From the NCBI GenBank assembly GCA_015063795.1, contig SVTL01000009.1, positions 25,160 to 89,159 on the forward strand: DNA of 64,000 nt. Reading direction: 5' to 3'. Both the position numbers and the translations under genes were made by a program. Positions 1 to 8,684 of this stretch are shown here, one piece after another. The notes below the pieces were generated by a model. The model was not told the DNA's origin, did no database searches, and saw only the letters and a list, made by a program, of their open reading frames with translations. Within the stretch, counting starts at the first letter, position 1, and every line of letters starts with the position of its first letter. Source of the stretch: Oscillospiraceae bacterium. GTDB taxonomy: Bacteria; Bacillota; Clostridia; Oscillospirales; CAG-272.

Positions 1-261
1 GGCGCGAAGCCGTCTCTCCCCCGAGATCAGCTCATACCGCCTCTCCTTCCCCTCGCCGCCCAGCAAGCGCACGCTCAGCGGCTGCAAAAGCCCATACCGC
101 CTGATGCTGTCGGCCAGCCGCACGATGGCATCCTGCTCGAAGCGCACACGGCCTCCGCTTCGTTTCGGACCGATGGCCGTCGGCGCGATCAGCTCCACCT
201 CCCCCGCCGTACACCGCCGCGGCGCCAGCACCTCATCCTCACTCAACACGTTCTTTTTCAC
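1..261 (-). CDS. ParB/Noc-family DNA-binding protein, N-terminal 87 codons (runs off window)
   Basis: Only the first 87 codons are present; the rest lies beyond position 1. The start is GTG, preceded by AAAGGAG at good spacing. The visible part has the ParB N-terminal pattern: a helix ending SIRRYGLLQPLSVR at about residues 54-67, then YELISGERRLRA at the window edge, which matches the GERRxRA CTP-binding box of ParB and Noc. Family members bind parS or NBS sites near the origin and act in chromosome segregation or nucleoid occlusion. The neighbour rsmG and the nearby origin fit the Bacillus rsmG-noc-soj-spo0J order. Noc and Spo0J cannot be separated because the recognition helix and C-terminus are missing. 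Confidence 0.75.
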   Translation of the reverse strand, partial: MKKNVLSEDEVLAPRRCTAGEVELIAPTAIGPKRSGGRVRFEQDAIVRLADSIRRYGLLQPLSVRLLGGEGKERRYELISGERRLRA

Positions 262-382
262 GTCCTTCTCCTTTCCGGGCAAGCGTCACGCCGCCCCTTT
301 GCTGACCTCATCGTATCATTTCTCGTAATTTCCCGCACGAAAAAAACGTCGGCGCGAAAGGACGTCCGCTTTTGTCAAAGCA

Positions 383-431
383 CAAAAAAAGAGCCGACGT
401 TTCCGCGCATTTTCACGCAAAACTTCGGCTC
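383..431 (-). terminator. Rho-independent terminator after rsmG
   Basis: On the minus strand GAGCCGA-GTTT pairs with AAAC-TCGGCTC, followed by a run of seven T. It begins about 20 bases past the rsmG stop, so it should end the comM-rsmG transcript before the ParB/Noc gene. Confidence 0.75.
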
Positions 432-449
432 CTGCCCGATTTCGTTGTG

Positions 450-1169
450 TTATTTCAGAGGATTTTTGCTCATCGCGGCAAAAGAACGGGGATACTTTTT
501 CTCGCAAGCGCCCACCTTTTCGCAGATCAGCAAAAAGCGCGAGAAGGATTCGACACCGTCGGAAAGAGAAAGCGGAATGCTCTGCCAATCACCGCCGCCC
601 AGCGTTTTTGCGGCATTTCCCGCCAAAGCACGCTCTTCCTCGGCCTTTTCGCCCTTCATGGCCACAAAAAGACCGCCTTTTTTCACGAAAGGAAGGCAGA
701 GCTCGCACAGGATCGGCAGAGATGCCACCGCACGGGAGATGACCACGTCAAAGCTGCCGCGCAGCGAATCGTTGTGCGACGCCTCCTCGGCACGGGCGGA
801 GAGCGTTGAAAGGTTGCGAAGCCCCAGACTCTCGGCCGTTTGCTTGACAAACTCCATCTTCTTCGCCGTGGAATCCAGCGCCACGATGCGCAGATCGGGA
901 CGGGCGGCCGCCAGAGGAAGCGCAGGGAAGCCGCCGCCGCTGCCAACGTCCAGCACACGCGCGTTCTGCGGCAGATAGGGCGCGGCGCTGAGGCTGTCGG
1001 TGATGTGCAGCAGCGCCATGCGCGCAGGCTCCTTGACCGCGGTGAGATTCATCACCTTGTTTTTCTCGCTCACCGCCAGACAGATCGCCTCGCAGAGCGT
1101 GCAAATGCCGTCGGTGGCATAGCTCTCCAAATGGTTTCGGACCAGCAGGTCCGCTATGGTGTTCCGCAT
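450..1169 (-). CDS. rsmG: 16S rRNA (guanine-527-N7)-methyltransferase RsmG
   Basis: A 239-residue SAM-dependent methyltransferase that modifies G527 of 16S rRNA in the 530 loop. It shows NLTA (residues 41-44), HITDSL (55-60), the SAM-binding loop VLDVGSGGGFP (72-82), an acidic ALDS motif near 97-100, and SRAVASL further on, all typical of RsmG/GidB. The ATG at 1169 was chosen because AAGGAG lies 10 bases upstream; the frame stays open further upstream but without a ribosome site. It follows comM and precedes the ParB/Noc gene. In many Firmicutes mnmE and mnmG sit next to rsmG; they are absent here. Confidence 0.95.
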   Translation of the reverse strand: MRNTIADLLVRNHLESYATDGICTLCEAICLAVSEKNKVMNLTAVKEPARMALLHITDSLSAAPYLPQNARVLDVGSGGGFPALPLAAARPDLRIVALDSTAKKMEFVKQTAESLGLRNLSTLSARAEEASHNDSLRGSFDVVISRAVASLPILCELCLPFVKKGGLFVAMKGEKAEEERALAGNAAKTLGGGDWQSIPLSLSDGVESFSRFLLICEKVGACEKKYPRSFAAMSKNPLK

Positions 1170-1187
1170 GAGGTCAGTTCTCCTTTT

Positions 1188-1372
1188 GCGTCTGTTTTTC
1201 GTATGCTTCGCCCTCTTCAGACGGATTTTGCGCATCCAGCATCACGGGCGCACGCCGTTTGCCTGCCGCTTTTGCCGCTTGCGTCTGTTTTTTCTTATGC
1301 TTCGTCCTCTTCGGACGGCTTTTCCGCATCCAGCATCACGGGCGCACGCCGTTTGCCTGCCGCTTTTGCCGC
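1188..1372. repeat. Tandem duplication of the comM 3' end (93-94 bp period)
   Basis: Two direct copies lie at about 1188-1280 and 1281-1372 with a few substitutions and one base of length difference. The right copy encodes the comM C-terminus ending PSEEDEA. The left copy lies past the comM stop, yet one frame still reads AGKRRAPVMLDAQNPSEEGEA and ends with TGA at the rsmG ribosome site. The left copy may be the original gene end, with comM now using a shifted copy and an earlier stop. Confidence 0.85.
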
Positions 1373-3043
1373 GCGCTCGGCCTCCATGCGCCGCTCATAT
1401 GCCTCCTCGGCGGTCAGCGAACGGCTCTCCGCACTTTGCAAGGGACGTCCGGGAGCGGTGGGGATCGGCGTATGCAGAAGCATGGGCGAGGGCGCCTGAT
1501 CGCGGTCGAGAGAGCGGAGGTGGATGGCCTCGGCCACGTGCCGCGTGCGGATGGCGATGCTCTCGTCCAGATCGGCGATGGTGCGCGAGAGGCGGAGGAT
1601 GTGATCGTAGGCGCGCGCGGAGAGACGGAGCCGCTCGAAGGCAGTCCGCAGAAGCTCCTGCGCGTCGTCCTCCAGATGGCAGATCCGCTGCAGATCGGAG
1701 GAGGTCAGGTCGGCGTTGCAGTGGATCCGCTTCTCCTTGAGAAAGGGCAGATCCTCCACGCGGGCGCGCGCCAGCTCTCGAGCCTTGATCACACGCTGAC
1801 GGATGACCTCGGAGCTTTCGCCGTTGCGGGGGGCGGTCAGCTGGTCAAAGGAGAGCGCGGTCAGCTCCACCTGCATATCGATGCGGTCGGCCACCGGTCC
1901 GCTGAGACGGGCGCGGTATTCGTCCAGATCGGCCTGCTTGCACACACATTCCCGCTGTCCGCTGGCGTAATAGCCGCAACGGCAGGGGTTGGCCGCGCCG
2001 ATCATCATGAAAGCCGCCGGGAAGACCGAGCGTCCCGCCGCACGGGAGACGACCACCTGTCGGTCCTCCATGGGCTGACGGAGCGCGTCGAGGCTGTACC
2101 GCGGAAATTCCAGCAGCTCGTCGAGGAAGAGCACGCCGTTGTGCGCCAGCGAGACCTCGCCGGGTGCGGGGACCTTGCCGCCGCCGATGAGCGCCACCGC
2201 CGAAGCGGTATGATGGGGCGCACGGAAGGGGCGCTGGGTGAGCATGGCCGTGCCCTCGGGCAGAACACCCGCCGCCGAATGCAGACGGGTGGATTCCAGC
2301 GATTCGGCAAAGGTCAGCGGAGGCAGAATGGAGGGCATCCGCTTGGCCAGCATGGACTTGCCCGAGCCGGGAGGTCCGATCATCAGAACGCTGTGACCGC
2401 CCGCCGCCGCCACCTCCAGACAGCGCTTGGCGTAGCTTTGCCCCACCACGTCCGCAAAGTCGATGTGGAAGCGGTTGAATTCCTTTTCAAATGTCCCCAT
2501 GTCAAACACCGTGGGGGACAGGTCGGTCTCGCCGTTGAAGAAGGCGGTCAATTCGGAGATGTGGTCGATGGCGAAGACCGTCAGCCCCTGCACCGCCGAA
2601 GCCTCGGGCGCATTGACCGTCGGCACAAACACCGCCTGCATCCCCGCCTTGCGCGCAGCCAGACACATGTTGATCGTGCCCTTCACCTCGCGCAGATGCC
2701 CCGAATAGGACACCTCGCCGAGAAAGCAGCAGCGGTCGAAGGCAAAACGGCTGTGGGAGATCTTCCCTGCCGCGTCCAAAATGCCCATGAGGATGGCCAG
2801 ATCGTAGGAAGCGCCCTCCTTCCGCCTGCCCGCCGGTGCCAGATTGACGGCGATCGCTCCCTTGGGAAAGGGGAGGCTCAGCATCTGCGAAGCGATCCGC
2901 AGACGGCTCTTGGCCTCCCGGATGGAGGCATCGGGCAGACCGACGATGTCAAAGGCCGGGATCCCTCCCGACACCGACACCTCAACGGTGACAAGAAAGC
3001 CCTCGATGCCGTTGCTGCCGGCAGAAAAGGTGGTGGAAAGCAT
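1295..3043 (-). CDS. comM: ComM/YifB-family AAA+ ATPase (magnesium-chelatase-like)
   Basis: A 582-residue protein. In Gram-negative bacteria ComM is a helicase promoting branch migration during natural transformation; the YifB role in Firmicutes is less clear. The N-terminal ChlI-like domain starts MLSTTFSAGSNGIEG and contains IVGLPDASIREAK. A Walker A GPPGSGKS lies near residue 220, Walker B LFLDELLEF follows, and AANPCRCGYY plus a C-terminal Mg-chelatase subdomain complete the family layout. The ATG at 3043 has AAAGGAAA upstream; a longer reading frame beyond it lacks a ribosome site. The extreme C-terminus is affected by the 94-bp tandem duplication. It is probably co-transcribed with rsmG. 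Confidence 0.92.
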   Translation of the reverse strand: MLSTTFSAGSNGIEGFLVTVEVSVSGGIPAFDIVGLPDASIREAKSRLRIASQMLSLPFPKGAIAVNLAPAGRRKEGASYDLAILMGILDAAGKISHSRFAFDRCCFLGEVSYSGHLREVKGTINMCLAARKAGMQAVFVPTVNAPEASAVQGLTVFAIDHISELTAFFNGETDLSPTVFDMGTFEKEFNRFHIDFADVVGQSYAKRCLEVAAAGGHSVLMIGPPGSGKSMLAKRMPSILPPLTFAESLESTRLHSAAGVLPEGTAMLTQRPFRAPHHTASAVALIGGGKVPAPGEVSLAHNGVLFLDELLEFPRYSLDALRQPMEDRQVVVSRAAGRSVFPAAFMMIGAANPCRCGYYASGQRECVCKQADLDEYRARLSGPVADRIDMQVELTALSFDQLTAPRNGESSEVIRQRVIKARELARARVEDLPFLKEKRIHCNADLTSSDLQRICHLEDDAQELLRTAFERLRLSARAYDHILRLSRTIADLDESIAIRTRHVAEAIHLRSLDRDQAPSPMLLHTPIPTAPGRPLQSAESRSLTAEEAYERRMEAERAAKAAGKRRAPVMLDAEKPSEEDEA

Positions 3044-3194
3044 GGCGCTGTTTCCTTTCTGGATTTGATTGATCCACAAAGAACCCTTTTTGGAACAAGG
3101 TTTCTTTGCTCTTTCAAAAACTTGAAAAAGACGCTTTGCTTGGCCGATTTTTGTCAAACCGAACATGTAAGCAAGGCATGTTTTCCCTGTTTTT

Positions 3195-3296
3195 CATGTC
3201 CGCGAAGCGGACAATTCATGCGCCTGTGGCGCAATTCATGAAATCGGAGATTTCAATTCATGAACGAAGTTCAATTCATGCCCGCGAAGCGGGCTT
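3195..3296. repeat. Family A hairpin array (AATTCATG-spaced palindromes)
   Basis: Five short palindromes with 3-4 base loops (stems GTCCGC, GCGCC, AAATC, GAAC, GCCCGC) are separated by the constant AATTCATG. Stem sequences differ between units while pairing is kept. The array sits in the 510-bp gap between comM and the small lipoprotein gene, a gap otherwise made of family D, E and C repeats. No gene is seen there. Confidence 0.85.
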
Positions 3297-3297
3297 T

Positions 3298-3350
3298 TCT
3301 ATCCCCTCACCCGACTTCGTCGGGAGCTCCCCTTTCGAAAAGGGGAGCCT
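3298..3350. repeat. Family D repeat (two joined hairpins)
   Basis: CCCGACTTCGTCGGG is followed by GGAGCTCCCCTTTCGAAAAGGGGAGCC. The reverse complement recurs almost exactly at 26375-26426. Confidence 0.75.
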
Positions 3351-3465
3351 TACGTCCGCGAAGCGGTTCTGCGTGCCTGCGGGGACATTTCGCTTTTGCA
3401 AGCACGGCGGGAGCAAGACGACAGCCCTGCGGTTTTCCGCTTTGCTTCTTCTTTTCCCTTTTTAT

Positions 3466-3540
3466 CAAAGTTTTTGAAGAGTCCAGAGGGACTTTTTTCA
3501 AAAAGTCCCTCTGGTGGGGTATGGGGCGAAGCCCCAATCG
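3466..3540. repeat. Family C half-element with terminator-like hairpin
   Basis: It starts AAAGTTTTTGAAGAGTCC, then has the hairpin AGAGGGACTTTTTTCAAAAAGTCCCTCT, then GGGGCGAAGCCCC. This is the left half of the longer family C elements found elsewhere. It may also act as terminator for the minus-strand operon ending at 3554. Just before it, about 3395-3440, is a family E segment (GGCGGGAGCAAGACGACAGCCCTGCGG). Confidence 0.7.
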
Positions 3541-3553
3541 CTCCCCGTTCTCC

Positions 3554-3688
3554 TTACGCCATCGCGTCGGCGATCACGACCTCAGGCTCCACCTCGGAGG
3601 GCTGACAGCCGACCGTCCCGGCGAGAAGCGCGAGCGCGAGCAGCAGAAGCGCCGCTTTTTTCAGACTCTGTTTGTTGTTCATCTTCAT
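3554..3688 (-). CDS. Very small putative lipoprotein (44 aa)
   Basis: The frame starts ATG with GGAAGAAG just upstream and begins 23 bases after the stop of the M14 peptidase gene. The sequence is MKMNNKQSLKK, then an alanine/leucine-rich segment, then LAGTVGC, then an acidic tail QPSEVEPEVVIADAMA. This has the form of a lipoprotein signal, although the lipobox TVGC has Thr at -3 instead of the usual Leu. The mature peptide would be only about 19 residues. No family is recognised. A second ATG two codons in is an alternative start. Confidence 0.55.
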   Translation of the reverse strand: MKMNNKQSLKKAALLLLALALLAGTVGCQPSEVEPEVVIADAMA

Positions 3689-3711
3689 TCTTCTTCCTTT
3701 CGCTTCGGCGA

Positions 3712-6700
3712 TCATTTGCCCTTTTCGGTCATGGTGGGCACGCCCTTCTGAGAGACGGTCAGGTTCAGCACGCAGAGCGGACCGTACTTATTCTCCTCCC
3801 AGAGACGGTCAAACTGCTCGGCCTTCAGAGGCGTGTTGTCCTGCTTGCCGTCCACGGAGCGGTAGCCGGTCTCCACGGTGAGGGAGAGGCCGTCGCCGTA
3901 TTCGGCCACGAACCAGTTGCCGTAGCCGGCGTGGATGGAATCGGCGGAGGAATAGCTGACGTTGAGGCTGTAGCCGGTGACGGTGCGGAGCATCGCGATG
4001 GCAGTCTCGTTCTTGGCCAGCTGACCGGCGGACATAAAGTTCGTCGGCATCTGCAGGCAGGGAGAATACGAGTGGTAATTGATGGTGACGTTATAGCCGA
4101 TGCGGTCGATGAGCGCCTTGGTGGCGATGGTCTCGGGCTGGGTGAGACCGCCGTTTCCGAACGCATCCTTGATCTTGGGAGCCTGATACTGCTCCTTCTT
4201 CACGTAATTCTGGAAATTGGTGTTGAACATCTTGGTGTTCTTCGCGTTGTAGTAATCGCGGTGCAGGTCAACGCCGTTGATGTTGGCGGCCCATTTGCCC
4301 CACCAGATGCCCTCGGAGTCCACCCAGTCCTCGATGAAGCGGTCGTTGTCGTAATCCACGCCGCGCTCGGCAGTCTCCAGGTATTCCAGCATCACGGGCG
4401 CCAGCAGATCCTTATAATAGGCGCGCTTGGCGGGATCCTCGATGGAATCAAGACCGCGGAGGGTGAGCATCACGCCGTCGGGGTTGCACATGGGGATGAA
4501 GGAGATGAAGTGGGTGTCAAAGAACTCCTTCATGGTGATGCCGTCCACCGAGCCGCCGTTCTGCAGGTTGTGGGCGTAGAACTCCAGCTGGCTCATCACG
4601 ATCTGGCTGTTCATCAGCTCGCGGGAGTGGTCGGTGCCCTTGATGAGCGTGCGGTACTCGGCATCGGGGTTGCCCATGTGGATGACGGGGATGTCGCGTC
4701 CGAGAACGGTCTGTCCCATGACCTCCACGGTGATCACGTCGCCGTACCGCTCCTTGAGCTGCCCGATCTCGGTCATCATCCGATCGTAGGTGTATTCATA
4801 GGTGGTCGTGTCCACCACGCTGACGTAATCCTCCTTCATGGAGGTGGTGATCACGCGGCCGCCGGGAAGCATCAGCGGGATCTCGTCTGTTTCACGTGAA
4901 ACAGTGGCCTCGCCGGCAATGGTACCGCTCACGCTCTCGCCGTAGACGGTGGTCACGCGGCCGCCGTCATCGCGGCAAACGATGTAGGGCGTGGCTGTCC
5001 ACGCATTGCCGCCGGCCGTGCCCTTGGAGAGGGTGTAAACGCCGGTGGAGGCGATGGCGGCAGGGGAAACGGTCAGCGAGGAGTCGGCGCTTTCCAGCTT
5101 CATGCCGGCATCGAGGACCTCGCCGACACCCTCCCACAGCATGCGGAAGGTGACGGTCTTTTCGTCGGAGGCAAGCACCTCGATCTGCGTGCGGGCGTCG
5201 CCGGTGACGGTGATGGTGGGAAGATCGACCGCCTCGTCGCGGGCATACACGGCGCGGACCACGCCGCTGGTCTTGACGTTTTCATATGTACCCTGCCATT
5301 CGGTGAAGGTGAAGCCGTCCAGCACGGGGGGCTGGGGCAGAACAGCATCGCTTCCCTGCTTTTTCAGCGTCTGCGTGTCAAGGATGCCGCCGTCAGGACC
5401 GACGATGAGCACCACGGGGCTGAAGGTGGCGGTCAGCTCGGGCACATAGAAGGCGCGGAGCGAGGTGTCGGAGGCCAGATAGAAGGTGTAGGCAGGCTCG
5501 GCAGTGAGCAGCTTGTTGCCGTTCACATCCACCCAGCCCAAGAAGGCATAGCCGTTCATGATCTCGGCCGTCAGCGAGACCTCAACGCCGGTGCGGAGCG
5601 AGAGCGATTCCACGTCGGTGAGCGTGTCGCCGTTGAAGGTGATGCGTCCGCTGGTGGCGTCCACGGTCAGGCGGGAGAGCGCGTTGGGCTCGGCCTTGGC
5701 ATACAGAACCGTGTCCGCGGTGAACACGCCGTCCTCGGGGATGGCAGCCTTGGCGGTCAGTCCGCTGTCGGTGAACCAGCCCTCAAAGGCGTAGCCGTGG
5801 CGGGACAGATCAAGGTCGTAAGCGATCTTGCCCTGCGCATCGGTATAAGAAACGGTGGTCTCGCCGGCCACATTCAGCTCAATGCGGTAGCCGGTGCGGT
5901 AGACAAACGAGCTTCCCTCGGACGAAGCATAGAAGCCCTCGCCGTAGAAAATGTCGGCAGGAGAGGTGATCAGCGTCTTCTGAGAGGCGGGCTCGGTGAG
6001 ACGAAGCTCGGTCCGTCCGGCGCAGGAGGCGATGGTCAGCGAGGAGGAGGGGGTGAGCACCAGTCGGCCGCCGCCCTCAAAGTCGGAAATGGCGTAGCTG
6101 CCGTCCAGATGCAGAATGCCGCGGGCGGTCAGATCCACGCGCAGCTCGGGAGCCGTTACCTTGGCCAGCGAGCCGCCGCGGACGGTGAGGCTGTCAACGG
6201 TCATTTCGGCCACGCTGCCGCCCATCATGGTCACGCGGACCGCGCTCAGCTTGTCCACGCTCACGCCGTCAACATAGAGCGAAGAGGCCGCGATCTCGCC
6301 CACCTTGCCGCTCGCATCGGGCAGAGCCACGGACAGATTGCTGCGGATGGCGCCCACGTCCAGCCGGATGTCGGAGAGGGTGAGGCGGGAGGAGGTGGTG
6401 ATGCTGCCGCTGACCGTCAGAGACGCGCCGGAAACGGTCAGATCCTTGCTCAGCGTCAGGTCGCCGGAGACGGTCACATCCTTTTCGAGCACGATGCGCT
6501 CAGCACCCGAGGCGATCGCGCGCTCGATGGTGGCATAGCGGTCGGTGCCGGTCTGATCGGACACATAAGCGGTCTTGGGCGAGCCCCAGACGGCTTCAAA
6601 GGCCACGTAAGTATCGCCCAGCTTGTAGGCATCGCCGGGGTAGTAGGTCTTGCTTCCCTGCTTCCAGTAGAGGAAGACGCGGCTTTCGTCGGGGGATTTG

Positions 6701-7899
6701 AGACCGTTGGGATAGTCAAGGGTGATGGTGCTTCCCTTCTTGGCATGGACCGAGGGCATGTTGCCGCTGCCCTGCCCGGAGGTGTAAGCAACGGGAATGG
6801 TGTCGCCGGCAACGGTGAGCGTCACCTTGCCCGTGGAGGCCGATTCGCCCTTTTCGGTGATGCCGCCGGTGATCTTCAGATCGGCGCCGATGGCGATGCT
6901 GACCGTGCCGGTGACGCGGGCAGCCTTACCGCCGGCAAACACGTTGCCCACGCGGCCGCCGTTCAGAGCCATCGTCACCTTGCCGGTGGTGGAGGCCGCC
7001 GATTCGCTGCCGCCGCCGTAGAGGTTGTCCACCTGACCGCCGTTGAGGGTGATGAAGGTGTTCTTGGACTGGACCTTCATACCGCCGCCGTAGACGTTGG
7101 CCACGTGTCCGCCCTCGACGGTCAGCGAGGTATCCACCGCCTTGGTGTCACCGTCGGAGGCGCTGGTGCGGTAGGAATAGTTCTTGGTGCTGCCCGCGCC
7201 GCAGAGGTTGAAGATGGAGTAGGAGCCGTCGGGCGTTTCCACGTTGCGCAGGCGGAAGGGGTTGCCCGAGGCCAGCACGTTGCGCGAGCTGATGTCATAA
7301 ACGATGATGTTCTCGATCTGACCGGGCGCGCCGTAACGGATGGTGCCGTTGATGACGAACGACGAGCCGCTGATGCCCGTGATCGTGCAGGGATTCTTCA
7401 TCACCTGTCCGCCGTTGGAGGAGGTGTATTCGCCGAGGATGACGACGTGGTTGTTGTAGATGGTGCCGCCGTCCTTCAGCGCGCGGAGCTTGTTCATCGC
7501 GCCGTTGAGGGATTTGAGCGCGGTCTCGGCGGTCTTGCCGTTGTTGGAGTCATCTCCGTTGACCGCATCGACATAAACCTGCGTCAGTCCGCTCCATTTG
7601 GCGGAGAAGGTCACGTCCTTGGCGGGCATGGTGAACACCTCGCCGGGAGCGTAATATTCATTGTTGTACTGCCAGCCGGCAAACACATCGCGGCTGCCGT
7701 TGGGATAGAGACGGCCGAGGATGTTGTCGGGATAGAGGAGGGTGAGCATCGTCCCCGCCTCCACGGTCTGTGTGATGGGTTGGTCGGTGCCGTTGGCCGG
7801 GTTGTAGGTCAGCTTGTAGGAGGCAGCCTGACCGGGTACAGCCAGCAAAAGAGCCGTCAGAACCGACAGCACGAACAACAAGAGCAGTTTCTTTTTCAT
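3712..7899 (-). CDS. Large secreted protein: InlB-like repeats plus C-terminal M14 zinc carboxypeptidase
   Basis: A 1395-residue exported protein. A signal peptide occupies residues 1-26 (MKKKLLLLF...VPGQAA). An InlB/Listeria-Bacteroides-type repeat covers about 30-105 (FAGWQYN...FSAKW), and another similar stretch near 665-740 has GYAFEGWFTDSG. In between is a long region rich in Thr, Ser, Gly and Val with GGHVANVYGGG-type repeats, likely beta-helical. The last 350 residues form an M14 peptidase: GRDIPV, zinc ligands H1091 and E1094 (DHSRELMNS), R1214 (DLHRDYY), third ligand H1276 (NYHSYS) and catalytic E1343 (TVETGY), so it should be active. The substrate is unknown; peptidoglycan peptides or host or dietary protein are possible. 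No LPXTG anchor is seen. AAAGGAG precedes the ATG. Confidence 0.88.
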   Translation of the reverse strand: MKKKLLLLFVLSVLTALLLAVPGQAASYKLTYNPANGTDQPITQTVEAGTMLTLLYPDNILGRLYPNGSRDVFAGWQYNNEYYAPGEVFTMPAKDVTFSAKWSGLTQVYVDAVNGDDSNNGKTAETALKSLNGAMNKLRALKDGGTIYNNHVVILGEYTSSNGGQVMKNPCTITGISGSSFVINGTIRYGAPGQIENIIVYDISSRNVLASGNPFRLRNVETPDGSYSIFNLCGAGSTKNYSYRTSASDGDTKAVDTSLTVEGGHVANVYGGGMKVQSKNTFITLNGGQVDNLYGGGSESAASTTGKVTMALNGGRVGNVFAGGKAARVTGTVSIAIGADLKITGGITEKGESASTGKVTLTVAGDTIPVAYTSGQGSGNMPSVHAKKGSTITLDYPNGLKSPDESRVFLYWKQGSKTYYPGDAYKLGDTYVAFEAVWGSPKTAYVSDQTGTDRYATIERAIASGAERIVLEKDVTVSGDLTLSKDLTVSGASLTVSGSITTSSRLTLSDIRLDVGAIRSNLSVALPDASGKVGEIAASSLYVDGVSVDKLSAVRVTMMGGSVAEMTVDSLTVRGGSLAKVTAPELRVDLTARGILHLDGSYAISDFEGGGRLVLTPSSSLTIASCAGRTELRLTEPASQKTLITSPADIFYGEGFYASSEGSSFVYRTGYRIELNVAGETTVSYTDAQGKIAYDLDLSRHGYAFEGWFTDSGLTAKAAIPEDGVFTADTVLYAKAEPNALSRLTVDATSGRITFNGDTLTDVESLSLRTGVEVSLTAEIMNGYAFLGWVDVNGNKLLTAEPAYTFYLASDTSLRAFYVPELTATFSPVVLIVGPDGGILDTQTLKKQGSDAVLPQPPVLDGFTFTEWQGTYENVKTSGVVRAVYARDEAVDLPTITVTGDARTQIEVLASDEKTVTFRMLWEGVGEVLDAGMKLESADSSLTVSPAAIASTGVYTLSKGTAGGNAWTATPYIVCRDDGGRVTTVYGESVSGTIAGEATVSRETDEIPLMLPGGRVITTSMKEDYVSVVDTTTYEYTYDRMMTEIGQLKERYGDVITVEVMGQTVLGRDIPVIHMGNPDAEYRTLIKGTDHSRELMNSQIVMSQLEFYAHNLQNGGSVDGITMKEFFDTHFISFIPMCNPDGVMLTLRGLDSIEDPAKRAYYKDLLAPVMLEYLETAERGVDYDNDRFIEDWVDSEGIWWGKWAANINGVDLHRDYYNAKNTKMFNTNFQNYVKKEQYQAPKIKDAFGNGGLTQPETIATKALIDRIGYNVTINYHSYSPCLQMPTNFMSAGQLAKNETAIAMLRTVTGYSLNVSYSSADSIHAGYGNWFVAEYGDGLSLTVETGYRSVDGKQDNTPLKAEQFDRLWEENKYGPLCVLNLTVSQKGVPTMTEKGK

Positions 7900-7977
7900 T
7901 TGTGGGTTACTCCTTTTGGTTCAAAATGGAAGGGAACTGTATGTAAACGCTTCATCAGCGCAATGGTTTTGGGTTCA

Positions 7978-8077
7978 TCATGTCCGCGAAGCGGACAATT
8001 CATGATGCGAAGCATCCATTCATGAAATCAAAGATTTCAATTCATGAACGAAGTTCAATTCATGCCGCAAAGCGGCT
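7978..8077. repeat. Family A hairpin array
   Basis: Units GTCCGCGAAGCGGAC, ATGCGAAGCAT, GAAATCAAAGATTTC, GAACGAAGTTC and GCCGCAAAGCGGC are separated by AATTCATG or CCATTCATG. It fills the gap between the M14 gene and the upstream lipoprotein gene and nearly touches the latter's stop codon. Confidence 0.85.
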
Positions 8078-8081
8078 TTCT

Positions 8082-8684
8082 TTATTTCCTTACATATGTC
8101 GGGCTGTCGAGCAGCCAGACGCCGTCGGTGTTGGCGAGGGTAAAGGACTTGATGCCGCTTGTGCCGTCGGCATAGCGGACGGGGGCCTCGATCTTCACCG
8201 CATAGGGGTTGCTGTGTGTGACCACCGCCTGCGTCAGGTCGATGTCGCTTCCCAGCGAGGCGCCCTCGTAAGCCGCATCCACGCAGAACACGCCGTCCAG
8301 AGTCGCATAACGGGGATCGTGCTCGCCGTCGCCGGTCAGCGCCAGCCACATGATCTCCTCGGCGCGCTCGACGGTATACACCTGCGCCAGCTCGGCGATC
8401 AGCGCCATCTCGGAGTCAAAGGCAGCGCCGCTCGCCACAGGCGCATACTGCGCTCCCTCCTTGTGCGGATCGGGCGTGAAACCGCCTTCAAAGGGGAGTC
8501 CGCCTCCCCACACCGCCTCCTCGATGGCCAGCGACCGGGGGAGAAGCTCACCCAGTCTTGCGATCGCCTCCTCGTCGGACAGCGAGCCGCAGCCGCAAAG
8601 GAGCAGGCAGAGCAGAGCCAGCGGACACAAAATCACAAGCTTTAACGCCTTAAGAGACGGCGATTTTATCTTTCGTTCGTTCAT
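8082..8684 (-). CDS. Putative lipoprotein of unknown function
   Basis: A 200-residue protein. A basic N-terminus ([15 protein letters not shown]) and hydrophobic segment end in the lipobox LLCGC at about residues 29-33, so the mature protein should be a membrane-anchored exported lipoprotein starting at Cys33. The rest is mixed alpha/beta with no family recognised. It begins inside the last codons of gyrA (ATGA overlap of 4 bases), so it is translationally coupled to gyrA and should share its transcript. A family A array follows its stop. Function is not inferable from this position. Confidence 0.8.
   Translation of the reverse strand: MNERKIKSPSLKALKLVILCPLALLCLLLCGCGSLSDEEAIARLGELLPRSLAIEEAVWGGGLPFEGGFTPDPHKEGAQYAPVASGAAFDSEMALIAELAQVYTVERAEEIMWLALTGDGEHDPRYATLDGVFCVDAAYEGASLGSDIDLTQAVVTHSNPYAVKIEAPVRYADGTSGIKSFTLANTDGVWLLDSPTYVRK

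Noticed and set aside
1259..3241. A 660-codon plus-strand open frame opposite comM
   Set aside because: It is an antisense shadow caused by GC-rich codon use. The minus-strand frame encodes a complete ComM; the plus frame has no family pattern or ribosome site. Similar long shadows at 3514-4899, 5797-8025 and 9464-11071 were rejected for the same reason.
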